From NCBI RefSeq assembly GCF_001613805.1, contig NZ_LPVY01000003.1, forward strand, positions 124,001-188,000: a DNA stretch of 64,000 nt. Direction: 5' to 3'. Origin of the DNA: Thalassospira lucentensis (GTDB taxonomy: Bacteria; Pseudomonadota; Alphaproteobacteria; Rhodospirillales; Thalassospiraceae). A model generated the notes under the pieces. The model was not told the DNA's origin. It did not search any database and saw only the letters and a list, made by a program, of their open reading frames with translations. Below, piece by piece: positions 17,404 to 26,838 of the stretch (position 1 is the stretch's first letter; each line of letters begins with the position of its first letter). Both the position numbers and the translations under genes were made by a program.

Positions 17404-18693
17404 TCAGGCTTTATCAAGTGCCTGTTTCAGATCGGCAAGAATGTCATCGATATGTTCGATACCTATCGACAGGCGGACATAACCGTCCGTCACGCCAGAT
17501 GAAATACGATCCTGTTCGGAAAGCTGGCTGTGCGTGGTCGTGGCCGGATGAATGGCAAGCGATCTGGTGTCGCCGATATTGGCGACATGATAAAACAGGC
17601 CAAGGCTGTTGATGAATTTCTCGCCAGCTTCCTTGCCGCCCGCAAGCTCAAACCCCATAAGCGATCCATATCCGCCCTTAAGGTAAGTATCGGCACGGCG
17701 GCGGCTTTCACCATCCTGTTTTCCGGGATAGATCACCTTGGTGACCTTTGGATGTGCGGACAGGAAATCGGCGACCTTGGCGCTGTTTTCGCAATGGCGT
17801 TCCATACGCAACGGCAGTGTTTCCATACCCTGGATGGTCTGGAACGAGTTGAATGGTGAGGCGGCCGCACCAACATCACGCAGCAATGTGCAGCGCAGCT
17901 TGATCGCATAGGCAACCGGACCAATCGGTTTGACGGCCTGCGTCCAGACCGCACCGTGATAGCTGGGGTCCGGTTCGTTCAGCAACGGGAAGCGTTTTGC
18001 ATGTTTTTCCCAGTCAAATCTGCCTGAATCGACGACAATCCCGCCGACAGACGTACCGTGGCCAGCGATAAATTTGGTGGTCGAATACATGACAATGGTC
18101 GCGCCATGATCGATGGGGCGGCACAGCACCGGCGCGGCGGTATTGTCCATGATCAACGGAACACCCAGCTCGTCACCAATATCGGCCACCTCGCGGATGG
18201 GGAAAACATGAAGTTTGGGATTTGGCAGGGTTTCGGCGTAATAGGCGCGCGTTTTATCATCCGTCAGGCGTCGGAAGTTTTCCGGGTCGGATGGATCGGC
18301 AAAGCGTACTTCGATTCCCATCTGTTTGAACGTATTGGCAAACAGGTTCCATGTACCGCCATACAAATCCGTCGAACTGACGATATTGTCGCCAGCCTGG
18401 GCGATGTTAAGCACGGAAAAAGTTGATGCCGCCTGACCGGAGCCGACGGCAACCGCCGCGGCACCGCCCTCAAGGGCTGTAATGCGCTGTTCCAGCACAT
18501 CATTTGTCGGGTTCATCAGGCGGGTGTATATATTGCCGAGCTCCTTGAGGGCAAAGAGATCAGCCGCATGCTGTGTATCGCGGAACTGATAACTGGTCGT
18601 TTGATATAACGGTACCGCAACCGAGCCGGTGGCCGGGTCAGCACGATATCCAGCATGTAAAACGATGGTTTCCGGTTTGGATGATCCTGTCAT
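17404..18693 (-). CDS. metY: O-acetylhomoserine sulfhydrylase (aminocarboxypropyltransferase)
   Basis: A 429-residue PLP enzyme of the Cys/Met metabolism family. It makes homocysteine from O-acetylhomoserine and sulfide in methionine synthesis. PLP Lys207 is in MYSTTKFIAGHGTSVGG; other family parts are HAGYRADPATGSVAVPLYQTTSY, YTRLMNPTNDVLEQR, DNTAAPVLCRP and SLAIHPATTTHSQL. The 430-residue length fits MetY rather than the ~390-residue MetZ/MetB. I chose the ATG at 18693 because AGGGGA precedes it and the mature family N-terminus starts there; the frame stays open 78 codons upstream but without homology. I could not recognise a SAM riboswitch upstream. Confidence 0.92.
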   Translation of the reverse strand: MTGSSKPETIVLHAGYRADPATGSVAVPLYQTTSYQFRDTQHAADLFALKELGNIYTRLMNPTNDVLEQRITALEGGAAAVAVGSGQAASTFSVLNIAQAGDNIVSSTDLYGGTWNLFANTFKQMGIEVRFADPSDPENFRRLTDDKTRAYYAETLPNPKLHVFPIREVADIGDELGVPLIMDNTAAPVLCRPIDHGATIVMYSTTKFIAGHGTSVGGIVVDSGRFDWEKHAKRFPLLNEPDPSYHGAVWTQAVKPIGPVAYAIKLRCTLLRDVGAAASPFNSFQTIQGMETLPLRMERHCENSAKVADFLSAHPKVTKVIYPGKQDGESRRRADTYLKGGYGSLMGFELAGGKEAGEKFINSLGLFYHVANIGDTRSLAIHPATTTHSQLSEQDRISSGVTDGYVRLSIGIEHIDDILADLKQALDKA

Positions 18694-18824
18694 GTCGTTT
18701 CCCCTGATTATAGGTTGTATTGATTTTGCGGAAGTAATGCATATTCGCGCCATGGCGACAAGAAGATGGATGAAAAATCCGCAAATGACGGAATAAAAAA
18801 GCCCGATCAGAATACATTCACATA

Positions 18825-18846
18825 ATTCGGTACTATTATACCGAAT
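18825..18846. promoter_or_regulatory. Inverted repeat ATTCGGTA-N6-TACCGAAT
   Basis: Perfect 8-bp arms with a six-base spacer, between divergent metY and the valine operon, ending four bases before a TTGACA box. The 22-bp symmetry suits a dimeric repressor or activator acting on the plus-strand promoter. Confidence 0.5.
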
Positions 18847-18849
18847 GAA

Positions 18850-18881
18850 TTGACAAAGGTCCGAATTCACGTTTACGTAAA
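18850..18881 (+). promoter_or_regulatory. Putative promoter with TTTACGTAAA palindrome before acyl-CoA dehydrogenase
   Basis: TTGACA (18850-18855) is a perfect -35 box. The 10-bp palindrome TTTACGTAAA (18872-18881) covers the expected -10 position. ACGTTTACGTAAA-like sites are known for the MerR-type regulator LiuR, which controls branched-chain amino acid breakdown in other proteobacteria. The genes downstream are of that pathway, so a LiuR-like operator is a reasonable guess. Confidence 0.45.
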
Positions 18882-18916
18882 GGGAAAATACCAAAACATT
18901 CAGAGGCGGCGATCCA

Positions 18917-20056
18917 ATGGAATTCAACCTGTCTGAAGACCAACAGGCATTTGCACAGGCAGCCCGCGATTTCGCGCAAAACGAAATGGCACCCTATGCG
19001 GGCGAGTGGGATGCAAACCACATTTTCCCCGAAGAAACCCTTCGCAAGGCGGCCGAACTTGGCTTTGCCGCCATATATACGCGCGAAGATGTCGGGGGAT
19101 CGGGCCTTGGCCGCCTGGATGCCGCGGTGATTTTCGAAGAACTGGCAAGCGCATGTCCGTCAACGGCTGCCTATATCTCGATCCACAACATGGCTTGCTG
19201 GATGATCGACCGTTTCGGGAATGAAGATCAGCGCCAGAAATATCTTCCGAAACTTGTCACCATGGAACATTTCGCCAGTTATTGCCTGACAGAACCGGGG
19301 GCAGGATCGGATGCAGGGGCACTTTGCACCCGTGCCGTTCGGGACGGCGATCACTATATCCTGAATGGCGAAAAGGCATTTATTTCGGGCGGATCGCACA
19401 GTGATGTTTATATCGTCATGGCGCGAACCGGTGATGACAGCCCGAAGGGCATTTCCACCTTTATCATCCCGAAGGATGCCGAAGGTCTCTCGTTTGGCAA
19501 GCTGGAAGAAAAAATGGGCTGGAACAGCCAGCCGACATCCGCCGTCATTTTCAGCAACTGCAAAGTTCCGGTCGAAAACCGGTTGGGCGACGAAGGCGAG
19601 GGCTTCAAATTCGCCATGATGGGGCTTGATGGCGGACGGCTTAATATCTCGGCCTGTTCTATTGGCGGCGCACGTGCCGCGATGGATCATGCGCGCGATC
19701 ACATGAAAGTCCGCAAGCAGTTTGGCAAGACACTCGATCAGTTTCAGGCATTGCAGTTCAAATATGCCGACATGGTAACGGAGCTTGAGGCGGCACGGTT
19801 GATGTTGCACAAAGCAGCCTGGAAACTGGACAACAAGGCACCGGATGCAACACAGTTTTGCGCAATGGCGAAACGTTTCGGCACGGATATCGGGTTCAGG
19901 GTCTGTAATGAAGCGCTGCAGCTTCACGGTGGATATGGCTATATCCGCGAATATCCGATTGAGAGACTTCTGCGCGATCTTCGGGTTCACCAGATTCTGG
20001 AAGGCACCAACGAAATCATGCGCCTGATCATCTCACGTGCCGCGTTAAAGGATTGA
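18917..20056 (+). CDS. Acyl-CoA dehydrogenase, probably isobutyryl-CoA dehydrogenase
   Basis: A 379-residue FAD flavoenzyme of the acyl-CoA dehydrogenase family. Signs are YCLTEPGAGSDAGA, FISGGSHSDVYIVMART, GGYGYIREYPIERLLRD, and the catalytic base Glu362 in ILEGTNEIMRLIISR, in the position used by isobutyryl- and short/branched-chain enzymes. It sits first in an operon with 3-hydroxyisobutyryl-CoA hydrolase (3 bases apart) and 3-hydroxyisobutyrate dehydrogenase, which makes valine breakdown (isobutyryl-CoA to methacrylyl-CoA) the best reading. It passes electrons to ETF. No enoyl-CoA hydratase for the next step is present here. Confidence 0.9.
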   Translation: MEFNLSEDQQAFAQAARDFAQNEMAPYAGEWDANHIFPEETLRKAAELGFAAIYTREDVGGSGLGRLDAAVIFEELASACPSTAAYISIHNMACWMIDRFGNEDQRQKYLPKLVTMEHFASYCLTEPGAGSDAGALCTRAVRDGDHYILNGEKAFISGGSHSDVYIVMARTGDDSPKGISTFIIPKDAEGLSFGKLEEKMGWNSQPTSAVIFSNCKVPVENRLGDEGEGFKFAMMGLDGGRLNISACSIGGARAAMDHARDHMKVRKQFGKTLDQFQALQFKYADMVTELEAARLMLHKAAWKLDNKAPDATQFCAMAKRFGTDIGFRVCNEALQLHGGYGYIREYPIERLLRDLRVHQILEGTNEIMRLIISRAALKD

Positions 20057-20059
20057 TTT

Positions 20060-21160
20060 ATGAGCAGCGAAAACGCGACAAGTCCACCGCATGGCAATGA
20101 GGCATCCGTTGTTTTCTCGAAAGACGGGGCCATCGGTCATATCCTGTTAAACCGGCCCAAGGCATTGAATGCGCTTGACCTGCCGATGGTTGATGCGATC
20201 ACAGCCAAACTTCGTGAGTGGGAAAACGATGAGACGGTTGTTGCAATCGTGATCGAAGGGGCAGGTGAAAAGGCCTTTTGTGCCGGTGGCGACATTCGCG
20301 GACTTTATGACGCGCGAAAACGTGATGACGATGCACTGCTTGATGCCTTCTATCGGCGGGAATACTGCCTGAACAATTACATCGCCACATATCCCAAGCC
20401 TTATATTGCCTTGATGAATGGCATTACGATGGGCGGGGGCGTCGGGGTTTCGGTGCATGGGCATTTCCGGGTGGTGACGGAACGCACATTGTTCGCAATG
20501 CCGGAAACTGGGATCGGGTTTTTCCCCGATGTCGGGGGCGGATATTTTCTGTCCCGCTGCCCGGGGCAGATCGGCCTCTATCTTGGTTTGACGGGGGCCC
20601 GGATAAAGGCCGCAGATTGCCTTTATGCCGACCTGGCAACCCATAATGTGAATAGCGAAAATATTGCCGCGCTGAAGTCGGATCTGTCGGCCATAGAAGG
20701 CGGGAATGATCCGTTTGCAGCGGTGAAGAAAGTTCTGGATGATCATCATGTAAAAGGTGAAGAGGGGATTCTGAATACCCTACGCACCGAGGTCGACAAG
20801 CTGTTTGGTGCCGATACGGTGGCAGATATTTTTGCCGCACTTGATGCGTCCTCGACTGATTTTGCCAAAGAAACGGCCAAAATACTGCGAAGCAAATCGC
20901 CAATTGCCGTTTGCGTGACGTTCGAACAGATCCGCCAGGGACGCGACATGACGCTGGCGCAGGATCTGGCGATGGAATTCCGTTTGTCACAGCGCACCGT
21001 TCGTATGCCAGATCTGTTCGAAGGAGTCCGTGCGGTGATTGTTGACAAGGATCACAGTCCGAAATGGCAACACGCCGATATTGGTCAGGTCGATCCGCGC
21101 GATGTGGCGGCATATTTTGACCTTTTACCTGAAGATAAAGAGTTGAAGTTGCAGTTCTGA
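20060..21160 (+). CDS. 3-hydroxyisobutyryl-CoA hydrolase
   Basis: A 366-residue crotonase-fold protein. It hydrolyses 3-hydroxyisobutyryl-CoA, removing CoA before the free acid is oxidised, in valine catabolism. FCAGGDIRGLYD forms the oxyanion region, and PETGIGFFPDVGGGYFLSRCPG carries the Glu and Asp of the hydrolase subgroup; this PDVG pattern plus the ~360-residue length separate it from enoyl-CoA hydratases (~260). It starts three bases after the dehydrogenase stop and is clearly co-transcribed. Confidence 0.9.
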   Translation: MSSENATSPPHGNEASVVFSKDGAIGHILLNRPKALNALDLPMVDAITAKLREWENDETVVAIVIEGAGEKAFCAGGDIRGLYDARKRDDDALLDAFYRREYCLNNYIATYPKPYIALMNGITMGGGVGVSVHGHFRVVTERTLFAMPETGIGFFPDVGGGYFLSRCPGQIGLYLGLTGARIKAADCLYADLATHNVNSENIAALKSDLSAIEGGNDPFAAVKKVLDDHHVKGEEGILNTLRTEVDKLFGADTVADIFAALDASSTDFAKETAKILRSKSPIAVCVTFEQIRQGRDMTLAQDLAMEFRLSQRTVRMPDLFEGVRAVIVDKDHSPKWQHADIGQVDPRDVAAYFDLLPEDKELKLQF

Positions 21161-21226
21161 CTGGTTCTTTAACTGATAGAAATCAAAATAGAATCTCGAT
21201 CATCGAGAAATCAGAGGAGACTCCAA

Positions 21227-22117
21227 ATGGCGAAAATCGGTTTCATCGGTCTGGGAAATATGGGGGGGCCGATGGCGGCCAACCTGATCAAGGCCGGACA
21301 CGCGCTGAAGGTTTTTGATTTGTCCGAGGCCGCGGTGAGCAAGGCGGTTACAGAAGGTGCAACCAAGGCATCAACGGTTGCCGACGCGGCAAAGGATGTC
21401 GAATTCGTTGTCACGGTTCTTCCTGCTGGCAAGCACGTGCTATCGGTTTATGACGGGCCAGATGGCGTGATTGCCAATGCCAAGGCGGGCACTCTTTTGA
21501 TTGATAGCTCCACCATCGAAGTTGATGCTGCGCGCAAGGCGGCCGACCTGGCGAAGGCCAAAGGTCTTGGTGCAGTTGACGCGCCGATCTCTGGTGGGGT
21601 TGCAGGGGCGACCGCCGGAACACTGACATTCATGGTCGGCGGCGATGATGGTGATTTTGATCGCGCGAAACCGGTTCTTGAAGGAATGGGCAGTAATATC
21701 ATTCATGCTGGCACCAGCGGGGCCGGGCAGGCGGCAAAGATTTGCAACAACATGGTGCTTGGCGTCAGCATGATTGCGGTATCCGAAGCCTTCATGCTTG
21801 CCAAGCGTCTGGGGCTGGACGCGCAGAAGCTGTTTGATATTTCGTCAAAAGCATCCGGTCAGTGCTGGTCCCTGACGAGTTACTGCCCCGTGCCGGGGCC
21901 GGTTCCGACGTCGCCGGCAAATCGCGATTATCAGCCGGGATTTGCTGTGGACATGATGCTCAAAGACCTGAAGCTTGCACAGCAGGCCGCGGCATCGTCT
22001 GGCGCGACAACACCAATGGGGGCGTTGGCCGAAAGCCTGTATGCGCTTTATTCAAATAGCGGGAATGGCGGGATGGATTTCTCGGCGATTGTCAAAATGC
22101 TGGATGGCGACAAGTAA
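21227..22117 (+). CDS. mmsB: 3-hydroxyisobutyrate dehydrogenase
   Basis: A 296-residue NAD-dependent beta-hydroxyacid dehydrogenase that oxidises 3-hydroxyisobutyrate to methylmalonate semialdehyde. The nucleotide fold begins IGFIGLGNMGGPMAANLIKAGH. The substrate loop is DAPISGGVAGATAGTLTFMVGG, and the catalytic lysine is in GAGQAAKICNNM. The late segment WSLTSYCPVPGPVPTSPAN is typical of the true 3-hydroxyisobutyrate enzyme as opposed to tartronate semialdehyde reductase. AGAGGAGACT precedes the ATG. It is third and last in the valine operon and is followed by a terminator. Confidence 0.93.
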   Translation: MAKIGFIGLGNMGGPMAANLIKAGHALKVFDLSEAAVSKAVTEGATKASTVADAAKDVEFVVTVLPAGKHVLSVYDGPDGVIANAKAGTLLIDSSTIEVDAARKAADLAKAKGLGAVDAPISGGVAGATAGTLTFMVGGDDGDFDRAKPVLEGMGSNIIHAGTSGAGQAAKICNNMVLGVSMIAVSEAFMLAKRLGLDAQKLFDISSKASGQCWSLTSYCPVPGPVPTSPANRDYQPGFAVDMMLKDLKLAQQAAASSGATTPMGALAESLYALYSNSGNGGMDFSAIVKMLDGDK

Positions 22118-22144
22118 CGTTACGGCATTATGAGGTATGGTATG

Positions 22145-22175
22145 CAGGCCCGGTATTTGCCGGGCCTGTTTTTTT
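22145..22175 (+). terminator. Terminator of the valine-catabolic operon
   Basis: CAGGCCCGG / CCGGGCCTG, nine perfect base pairs, followed by a run of seven T, 27 bases after the mmsB stop. Confidence 0.92.
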
Positions 22176-22257
22176 ATGAATACCGTGGCCCGCATTAGTG
22201 GTAGATTTGTGCTGGCTAGCGGTCAAGGCACCGATACAGAAATTCCCGGATTGACGA

Positions 22258-22449
22258 ATGACAACAAGAAACAATGCCCCGCGTGAAATCTATTTCGAAT
22301 TGAGACAGGTTGGAAACTATCTGCGGTGTACGGCAATTGACGGAAAAACGGGAATCGAGGTGACAGTTGCCGGTCCGGTTTCGAGGAATCCGGAGCAACT
22401 CAAGCGCGTCGCAGTACAAAAACTTGAATACGTCCTCAATAAAGGATAA
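22258..22449 (+). CDS. Small conserved alphaproteobacterial protein (DUF6898-like)
   Basis: A 63-residue protein reading EIYFELRQVGNYLRCTAIDG then GIEVTVAGPVSRN and LKRVAVQKLEYVL. The alternating pattern (beta strands, then a C-terminal helix) and the wording match a small alphaproteobacterial family that I believe is DUF6898; the name is from memory. No function is known to me. It lies alone, 140 bases after mmsB and 353 before livH, with its own upstream space. Codon pattern and conserved look support a real gene despite the size. Confidence 0.65.
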   Translation: MTTRNNAPREIYFELRQVGNYLRCTAIDGKTGIEVTVAGPVSRNPEQLKRVAVQKLEYVLNKG

Positions 22450-22802
22450 AGTATACAATATAAAGAGCGATGCATTCGGTGGCGTTGGTGTTTTATTCTA
22501 AGAATGAAATACGATTTGGTGTTTTTGACCAATTTATCAAAGCCGCTTGCAGCCTTCGACCTCATGTGTCTAAGGTTTGCACTCTAATCGCGCTTTTGGA
22601 TAATGAACCACAATAAGAATGGTCGTGCCCAAAAGCTAGAACCGGGGAAAACCCGATAACAAAAAGACGGAGGCTTCGGAGGTTTGCTAGGGGGCAATGG
22701 GGAGACTTGGTCTCATCCAATCAATACAGCTGTATCTTGTTTTGCACCTTCAGCCAGTCGGTCGAAGACCTCGTTTGTCTGTGCCAAATCTAAGGTTGTG
22801 CA
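22450..22802. other. Gene-free leader region upstream of livH
   Basis: About 350 bases that should contain the liv promoter. A purine-rich, G-rich tract lies at 22665-22710 and a weak AAGG ribosome site before livH. I see no clear terminator, riboswitch or sigma-54 site. Short frames that overlap the start of livH in other phases are not genes. Confidence 0.55.
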
Positions 22803-23726
22803 ATGGATTGGGCTTATTTCTTACAACAATTGATCAACGGTCTGACGCTGGGAGCCATCTACGGTTTGATCGCCATCGGTTATACGATGGTTTACGGCAT
22901 CATCGGTATGATCAACTTCGCGCACGGCGAAATCTATATGCTGGGCGCGTTTCATTCCCTGATCACGTTCCTGATCTGTCAGGCAGCAGGGATTAGCGGT
23001 ATACTTCCGCTTACACTTCTTTTGATGCTGTTTGTGTCAATGGTACTCACCTCTATCTACGGGTGGGGCGTTGAACGGATTGCATACAGGCCGCTGCGCG
23101 GATCATTCCGTCTTGCAGCGCTGATTTCGGCCATCGGCATGTCGATCTTCCTGCAGAACTTCGTTCAGATTTCGCAGGGGGCCCGCGTGAAGCCGATGCA
23201 GCCACTGATCGAGGGTGGCATCACCCTGATGGAAAGCCCGAATTTCAACGTTCAGCTCAGCTATATGCAGATCGTCATTATTGTTCTGACCTTCGTGCTA
23301 ATGGTTGTATTCTCGACGCTGATTGCGAAAACCTCGCTCGGTCGCGCCCAGCGCGCCTGTGAGCAGGATCGCACGATGGCAGGCCTTCTTGGTGTCAACG
23401 TTGATCGTACGATCTCCACGACCTTCGTCATGGGTGCAGCCCTTGCAGCGGTCGCTGGCATGATGGTGACCCTGTATTACGGCGTGATCGACTTCTATAT
23501 CGGCTTCCTTGCCGGTGTTAAGGCCTTCACTGCAGCCGTTCTGGGCGGGATCGGCTCACTTCCGGGTGCGATGCTTGGCGGTTTGCTGATTGGTTTGATC
23601 GAAGCGTTCTGGTCGGGCTATCTCACAATCGAATACAAGGACGTTGCAACGTTCGGTATTCTGGTTCTTGTGCTGATTTTCCGTCCGTGGGGTCTGCTTG
23701 GTAAGCCGGAGGTCGAGAAAGTCTGA
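22803..23726 (+). CDS. livH: Branched-chain amino acid ABC transporter permease LivH
   Basis: A 307-residue inner-membrane permease with about eight TM segments. It starts [38 protein letters not shown], of which the NFAHG part is the LivH signature. [20 protein letters not shown] is the cytoplasmic loop that contacts the ATPase, and [19 protein letters not shown] is the second conserved permease stretch. It pairs with LivM to move Leu, Ile, Val or related amino acids inward. First gene of livHMGF-DUF6867-livK; its last base is the first base of livM's ATG. Confidence 0.95.
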   Translation: MDWAYFLQQLINGLTLGAIYGLIAIGYTMVYGIIGMINFAHGEIYMLGAFHSLITFLICQAAGISGILPLTLLLMLFVSMVLTSIYGWGVERIAYRPLRGSFRLAALISAIGMSIFLQNFVQISQGARVKPMQPLIEGGITLMESPNFNVQLSYMQIVIIVLTFVLMVVFSTLIAKTSLGRAQRACEQDRTMAGLLGVNVDRTISTTFVMGAALAAVAGMMVTLYYGVIDFYIGFLAGVKAFTAAVLGGIGSLPGAMLGGLLIGLIEAFWSGYLTIEYKDVATFGILVLVLIFRPWGLLGKPEVEKV

Positions 23727-25246
23727 TGTCCGCTCTTATCACTTCTTCACGGATTTCCGGTGCAGAGATTGTTAAGGAACTTGCGTTCTTTGCTGTCATT
23801 GCACTGCTGATGTCAGTCATGATCCTGGGTGTTGAGACAGTTGACCGTCCAACCGGACTTGAACTGGCCGTTCGCTGGGATCTTGTTATCACCGCGATCA
23901 TATCGACCATCATCGGCCGACTGGCGTTGATCATTCGCCGCGAAAATATTTCGCGTGTCGGACAGGCTATCCTGATTACTGTGGCAGCTGTCGCAGTCTT
24001 CGAAATGTTTGTCCGCTTCCGCGATATGGATGACCGCTGGGCTTCCCCTGTTTTCATTGATATGGCGTTTAGCAGTGTAACCAGTATCGTTCTGGCCATT
24101 GCGTTTATCGCCATCGTCTTTGCAATCGCCTATTTCAGCATGAAAAAGGCAACTGCCGAAGAGGAAGAAAGCGGATCAAAGCTGTCCGCCAAAATCCAGT
24201 TGGCTTACCGGACCAACACCAAAAAGATCGGGGCGCTGGGGATTGTATTCTTCATCATCTTCCCGTTCCTGTTTGGTGAAAACCGTTCGGCGATCGATCT
24301 TGCAACCCTTGTCATGATCTACATCATGCTGGGTTGGGGCTTGAACATCGTGGTTGGTCTGGCGGGGCTGCTTGACCTTGGCTACGTTGCGTTCTACGCG
24401 GTCGGTGCCTATTCCTACGCACTTCTGTCGCAGCATTTTGATCTCAGCTTCTGGCTTTGTCTGCCATTGGCTGGCATTTTCGCCGCAAGCTTCGGGATCA
24501 TCCTGGGCTTCCCTGTGCTACGACTGCGCGGGGACTATCTTGCGATTGTTACCCTTGGATTTGGCGAGATCATCCGTGTTGTTCTGATCAACTGGTATGA
24601 TCTGACCGGCGGCCCGGACGGCATTTCTTCGATCGAACGGCCGAGTTTCTTTGGGTTCGCCGAGTTTGATCGACGCTTGCCGGAAGGGGTGATGGGCTTC
24701 AACGAATTGTTCGGTCTGGACTATTCGACGATGCATCGCCTGATTTTCCTGTATTATCTGATCCTTGTGCTGGCACTGGTGACTGCGTTTGTCACCGTAC
24801 GATTGCGCAAACTGCCGATCGGTCGTGCATGGGAAGCGTTGCGTGAGGATGAAATTGCCTGCCGTTCGCTGGGTATCAACCCGACAAACACCAAGCTGTC
24901 AGCATTTGCCATCGGCGCAATGTTTGGCGGTTTTGCCGGCGCATTCTTTGCCACCCGTCAGGGCTTCATCAGCCCGGAAAGCTTTACCTTCCTCGAATCT
25001 GCCGTGATCCTTGCCATCGTTGTTCTGGGTGGTATGGGCAGTCAGATCGGGGTGGTTCTTGCCGCGATTGTGATGATTGGTTTCCCGGAAATGTTCCGTG
25101 AACTGGCCGAATATCGCATGCTGATTTTCGGGGCTGGTATGGTTGCCATCATGTTGTGGCGTCCGCGCGGTCTTCTGTCTTTCCGTGACCCGACCATTCT
25201 GCTGAATATGAGCAAGAAAGAAAAAGTTGCCGGAGAAGTCAAATGA
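23726..25246 (+). CDS. livM: Branched-chain amino acid ABC transporter permease LivM
   Basis: A 506-residue permease. The conserved core, from about residue 175, holds [64 protein letters not shown] (ATPase contact loop) and [16 protein letters not shown]. Ahead of it is a long N-terminal extension of about 170 residues with some four extra hydrophobic segments and a charged EEEESGSK linker, longer than the usual LivM N-terminal domain. It overlaps livH by one base and livG by four, so translation of the three is coupled. Confidence 0.94.
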   Translation: MSALITSSRISGAEIVKELAFFAVIALLMSVMILGVETVDRPTGLELAVRWDLVITAIISTIIGRLALIIRRENISRVGQAILITVAAVAVFEMFVRFRDMDDRWASPVFIDMAFSSVTSIVLAIAFIAIVFAIAYFSMKKATAEEEESGSKLSAKIQLAYRTNTKKIGALGIVFFIIFPFLFGENRSAIDLATLVMIYIMLGWGLNIVVGLAGLLDLGYVAFYAVGAYSYALLSQHFDLSFWLCLPLAGIFAASFGIILGFPVLRLRGDYLAIVTLGFGEIIRVVLINWYDLTGGPDGISSIERPSFFGFAEFDRRLPEGVMGFNELFGLDYSTMHRLIFLYYLILVLALVTAFVTVRLRKLPIGRAWEALREDEIACRSLGINPTNTKLSAFAIGAMFGGFAGAFFATRQGFISPESFTFLESAVILAIVVLGGMGSQIGVVLAAIVMIGFPEMFRELAEYRMLIFGAGMVAIMLWRPRGLLSFRDPTILLNMSKKEKVAGEVK

Positions 25247-26094
25247 CCGACAACGTACAGCTTGAAGTCGAACATCTCACCATGCGCTTTGGCGGTCTGG
25301 TCGCCATTGACGATCTTTCGTTCACCGCAAGAAAGCGCGAGATTACGGCAATTATCGGCCCGAACGGGGCAGGGAAAACCACGGTTTTCAACTGTCTTAC
25401 CGGGTTTTATGTTCCGACCGAGGGGCGTCTGACGCTTTATGCCAATGATGGACCGCGTTTGCTCGAACGTATGGAAGGTTTCCGTATTCCGCGCAACAAC
25501 GGCGTTGCACGTACTTTCCAGAATATCCGTCTGTTTACGGGCATGACCGTTCTGGAAAACCTGATTGTCGCGCAGCATAACCAGCTTATGGAGGCATCCG
25601 CCTTTTCGCTGGCGGGGCTTTTCAATCTCGGTCGCTATACCAGTGCCGAGAAAGAAGCACTTGAGACAGCCAAGTTCTGGCTTAACAAGGTTGGCCTGTA
25701 CGAGCAGGCTGACTGGAATGCCGGTAACCTGCCTTATGGTTCCCAGCGTCGTCTCGAGATTGCGCGTGCGATGTGCGTCAATCCTTCCTTGCTGTGTCTC
25801 GACGAGCCGGCAGCGGGTCTTAACCCTCGTGAGTCTGCGGAGCTCAACGTTCTGTTGCAAAGCATCCGTGACGATCAGGGGATCGGCCTTTTGCTGATCG
25901 AACATGACATGAGCGTCGTCATGAAGATTTCCGATCATGTGATCGTGCTTGATTACGGTAAAAAGATTGCTGACGGCAATCCTGACGAAGTCAAAAACGA
26001 TCCGGCTGTTATTCGTGCTTACCTCGGCGAGGAAGAAGACGATGAACTGCCGCCGGAAGTCGCTGCCGACCTTCATCTTGATCCGAATGCGTAG
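25243..26094 (+). CDS. livG: Branched-chain amino acid ABC transporter ATPase LivG
   Basis: A 283-residue ATPase. Walker A is GPNGAGKTT, the signature region reads [15 protein letters not shown] (the Leu-type variant of LSGGQ seen in LivG), Walker B is [13 protein letters not shown], and the switch His is in [17 protein letters not shown] is typical of LivG. It energises transport together with LivF. The C-terminal tail is acidic ([10 protein letters not shown]). Its ATG overlaps the end of livM by four bases. Confidence 0.95.
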   Translation: MTDNVQLEVEHLTMRFGGLVAIDDLSFTARKREITAIIGPNGAGKTTVFNCLTGFYVPTEGRLTLYANDGPRLLERMEGFRIPRNNGVARTFQNIRLFTGMTVLENLIVAQHNQLMEASAFSLAGLFNLGRYTSAEKEALETAKFWLNKVGLYEQADWNAGNLPYGSQRRLEIARAMCVNPSLLCLDEPAAGLNPRESAELNVLLQSIRDDQGIGLLLIEHDMSVVMKISDHVIVLDYGKKIADGNPDEVKNDPAVIRAYLGEEEDDELPPEVAADLHLDPNA

Positions 26095-26111
26095 CGAGGG
26101 AGCAGATCGAT

Positions 26112-26828
26112 ATGTCCATGCTGAAGATTGAAGGTGTTCACACCTTCTATGGCAATATCGAAGCCCTCAAGGGCATTGATATGGAAGTCAACGAAGGCGA
26201 GATCGTCACATTGATCGGTGCCAATGGTGCCGGCAAGACAACCTTGCTTATGACATGCTGCGGATCACCGCAGGCGTCCAAGGGGCGTATTCTGTTTGAA
26301 GGTCAGGATATCAGTCGCATGCCAACGCATGAGATTTGCCGTCTTGGCATTCAGCAGTCACCCGAAGGGCGCCGGATTTTCCCGCGCATGTCGGTTTATG
26401 AAAACCTGCAGATGGGGGCAAGCACCCAGGATCCGAAATATTTCGAAGAGGATCTGGAAATGGTGTTTGATCTGTTCCCTCGTCTGAAGGAACGCATCAA
26501 CCAGCGTGCCGGCACGATGTCCGGCGGCGAACAGCAGATGCTGGCAATCGGTCGTGCCCTTATGGGACGTCCGCGCCTGCTTTTACTGGACGAACCGTCT
26601 CTCGGGATTGCGCCGCTTGTCGTGAAACAGATCTTCGAGACGATCAAGAAGATCAATCGCGAGAAGAAAGTAACGGTTTTCCTGGTCGAGCAGAATGCGT
26701 TTCACGCACTCAAACTTGCCCATCGCGGTTACGTGATGGTCAACGGCAACATCACTCTCTCGGGTACTGGTGCAGAACTTCTGGCAAATCCGGAAGTTCG
26801 GGCAGCTTATCTCGAGGGTGGTCACTAG
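26112..26828 (+). CDS. livF: Branched-chain amino acid ABC transporter ATPase LivF
   Basis: A 238-residue ATPase, second member of the LivG/LivF pair. Walker A is GANGAGKTT, QSPEGRRIFPRMSVYENL is the LivF-specific stretch, the signature is MSGGEQQMLAIGRAL, Walker B LLLLDEPSLGIAP and the switch region VFLVEQNA. It starts 17 bases after livG with a GAGGGAG ribosome site and is followed 10 bases later by the DUF6867 gene. Confidence 0.95.
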   Translation: MSMLKIEGVHTFYGNIEALKGIDMEVNEGEIVTLIGANGAGKTTLLMTCCGSPQASKGRILFEGQDISRMPTHEICRLGIQQSPEGRRIFPRMSVYENLQMGASTQDPKYFEEDLEMVFDLFPRLKERINQRAGTMSGGEQQMLAIGRALMGRPRLLLLDEPSLGIAPLVVKQIFETIKKINREKKVTVFLVEQNAFHALKLAHRGYVMVNGNITLSGTGAELLANPEVRAAYLEGGH

Positions 26829-26838
26829 GAGGACGGAT

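Noticed and set aside
18694-18916. Possible SAM riboswitch upstream of metY
   Set aside because: I looked for SAM-II and SAM/SAH-like conserved cores and could not identify one; only short palindromes were seen. A covariance-model search would decide.
18694-18927. 78-codon N-terminal extension of metY
   Set aside because: A strong ribosome site and the family N-terminus both place the start at 18693; the extension covers the control region shared with the valine operon.
25042-26076. 344-codon frame antisense to livM and livG
   Set aside because: Lies across two well-supported genes and has no motif.
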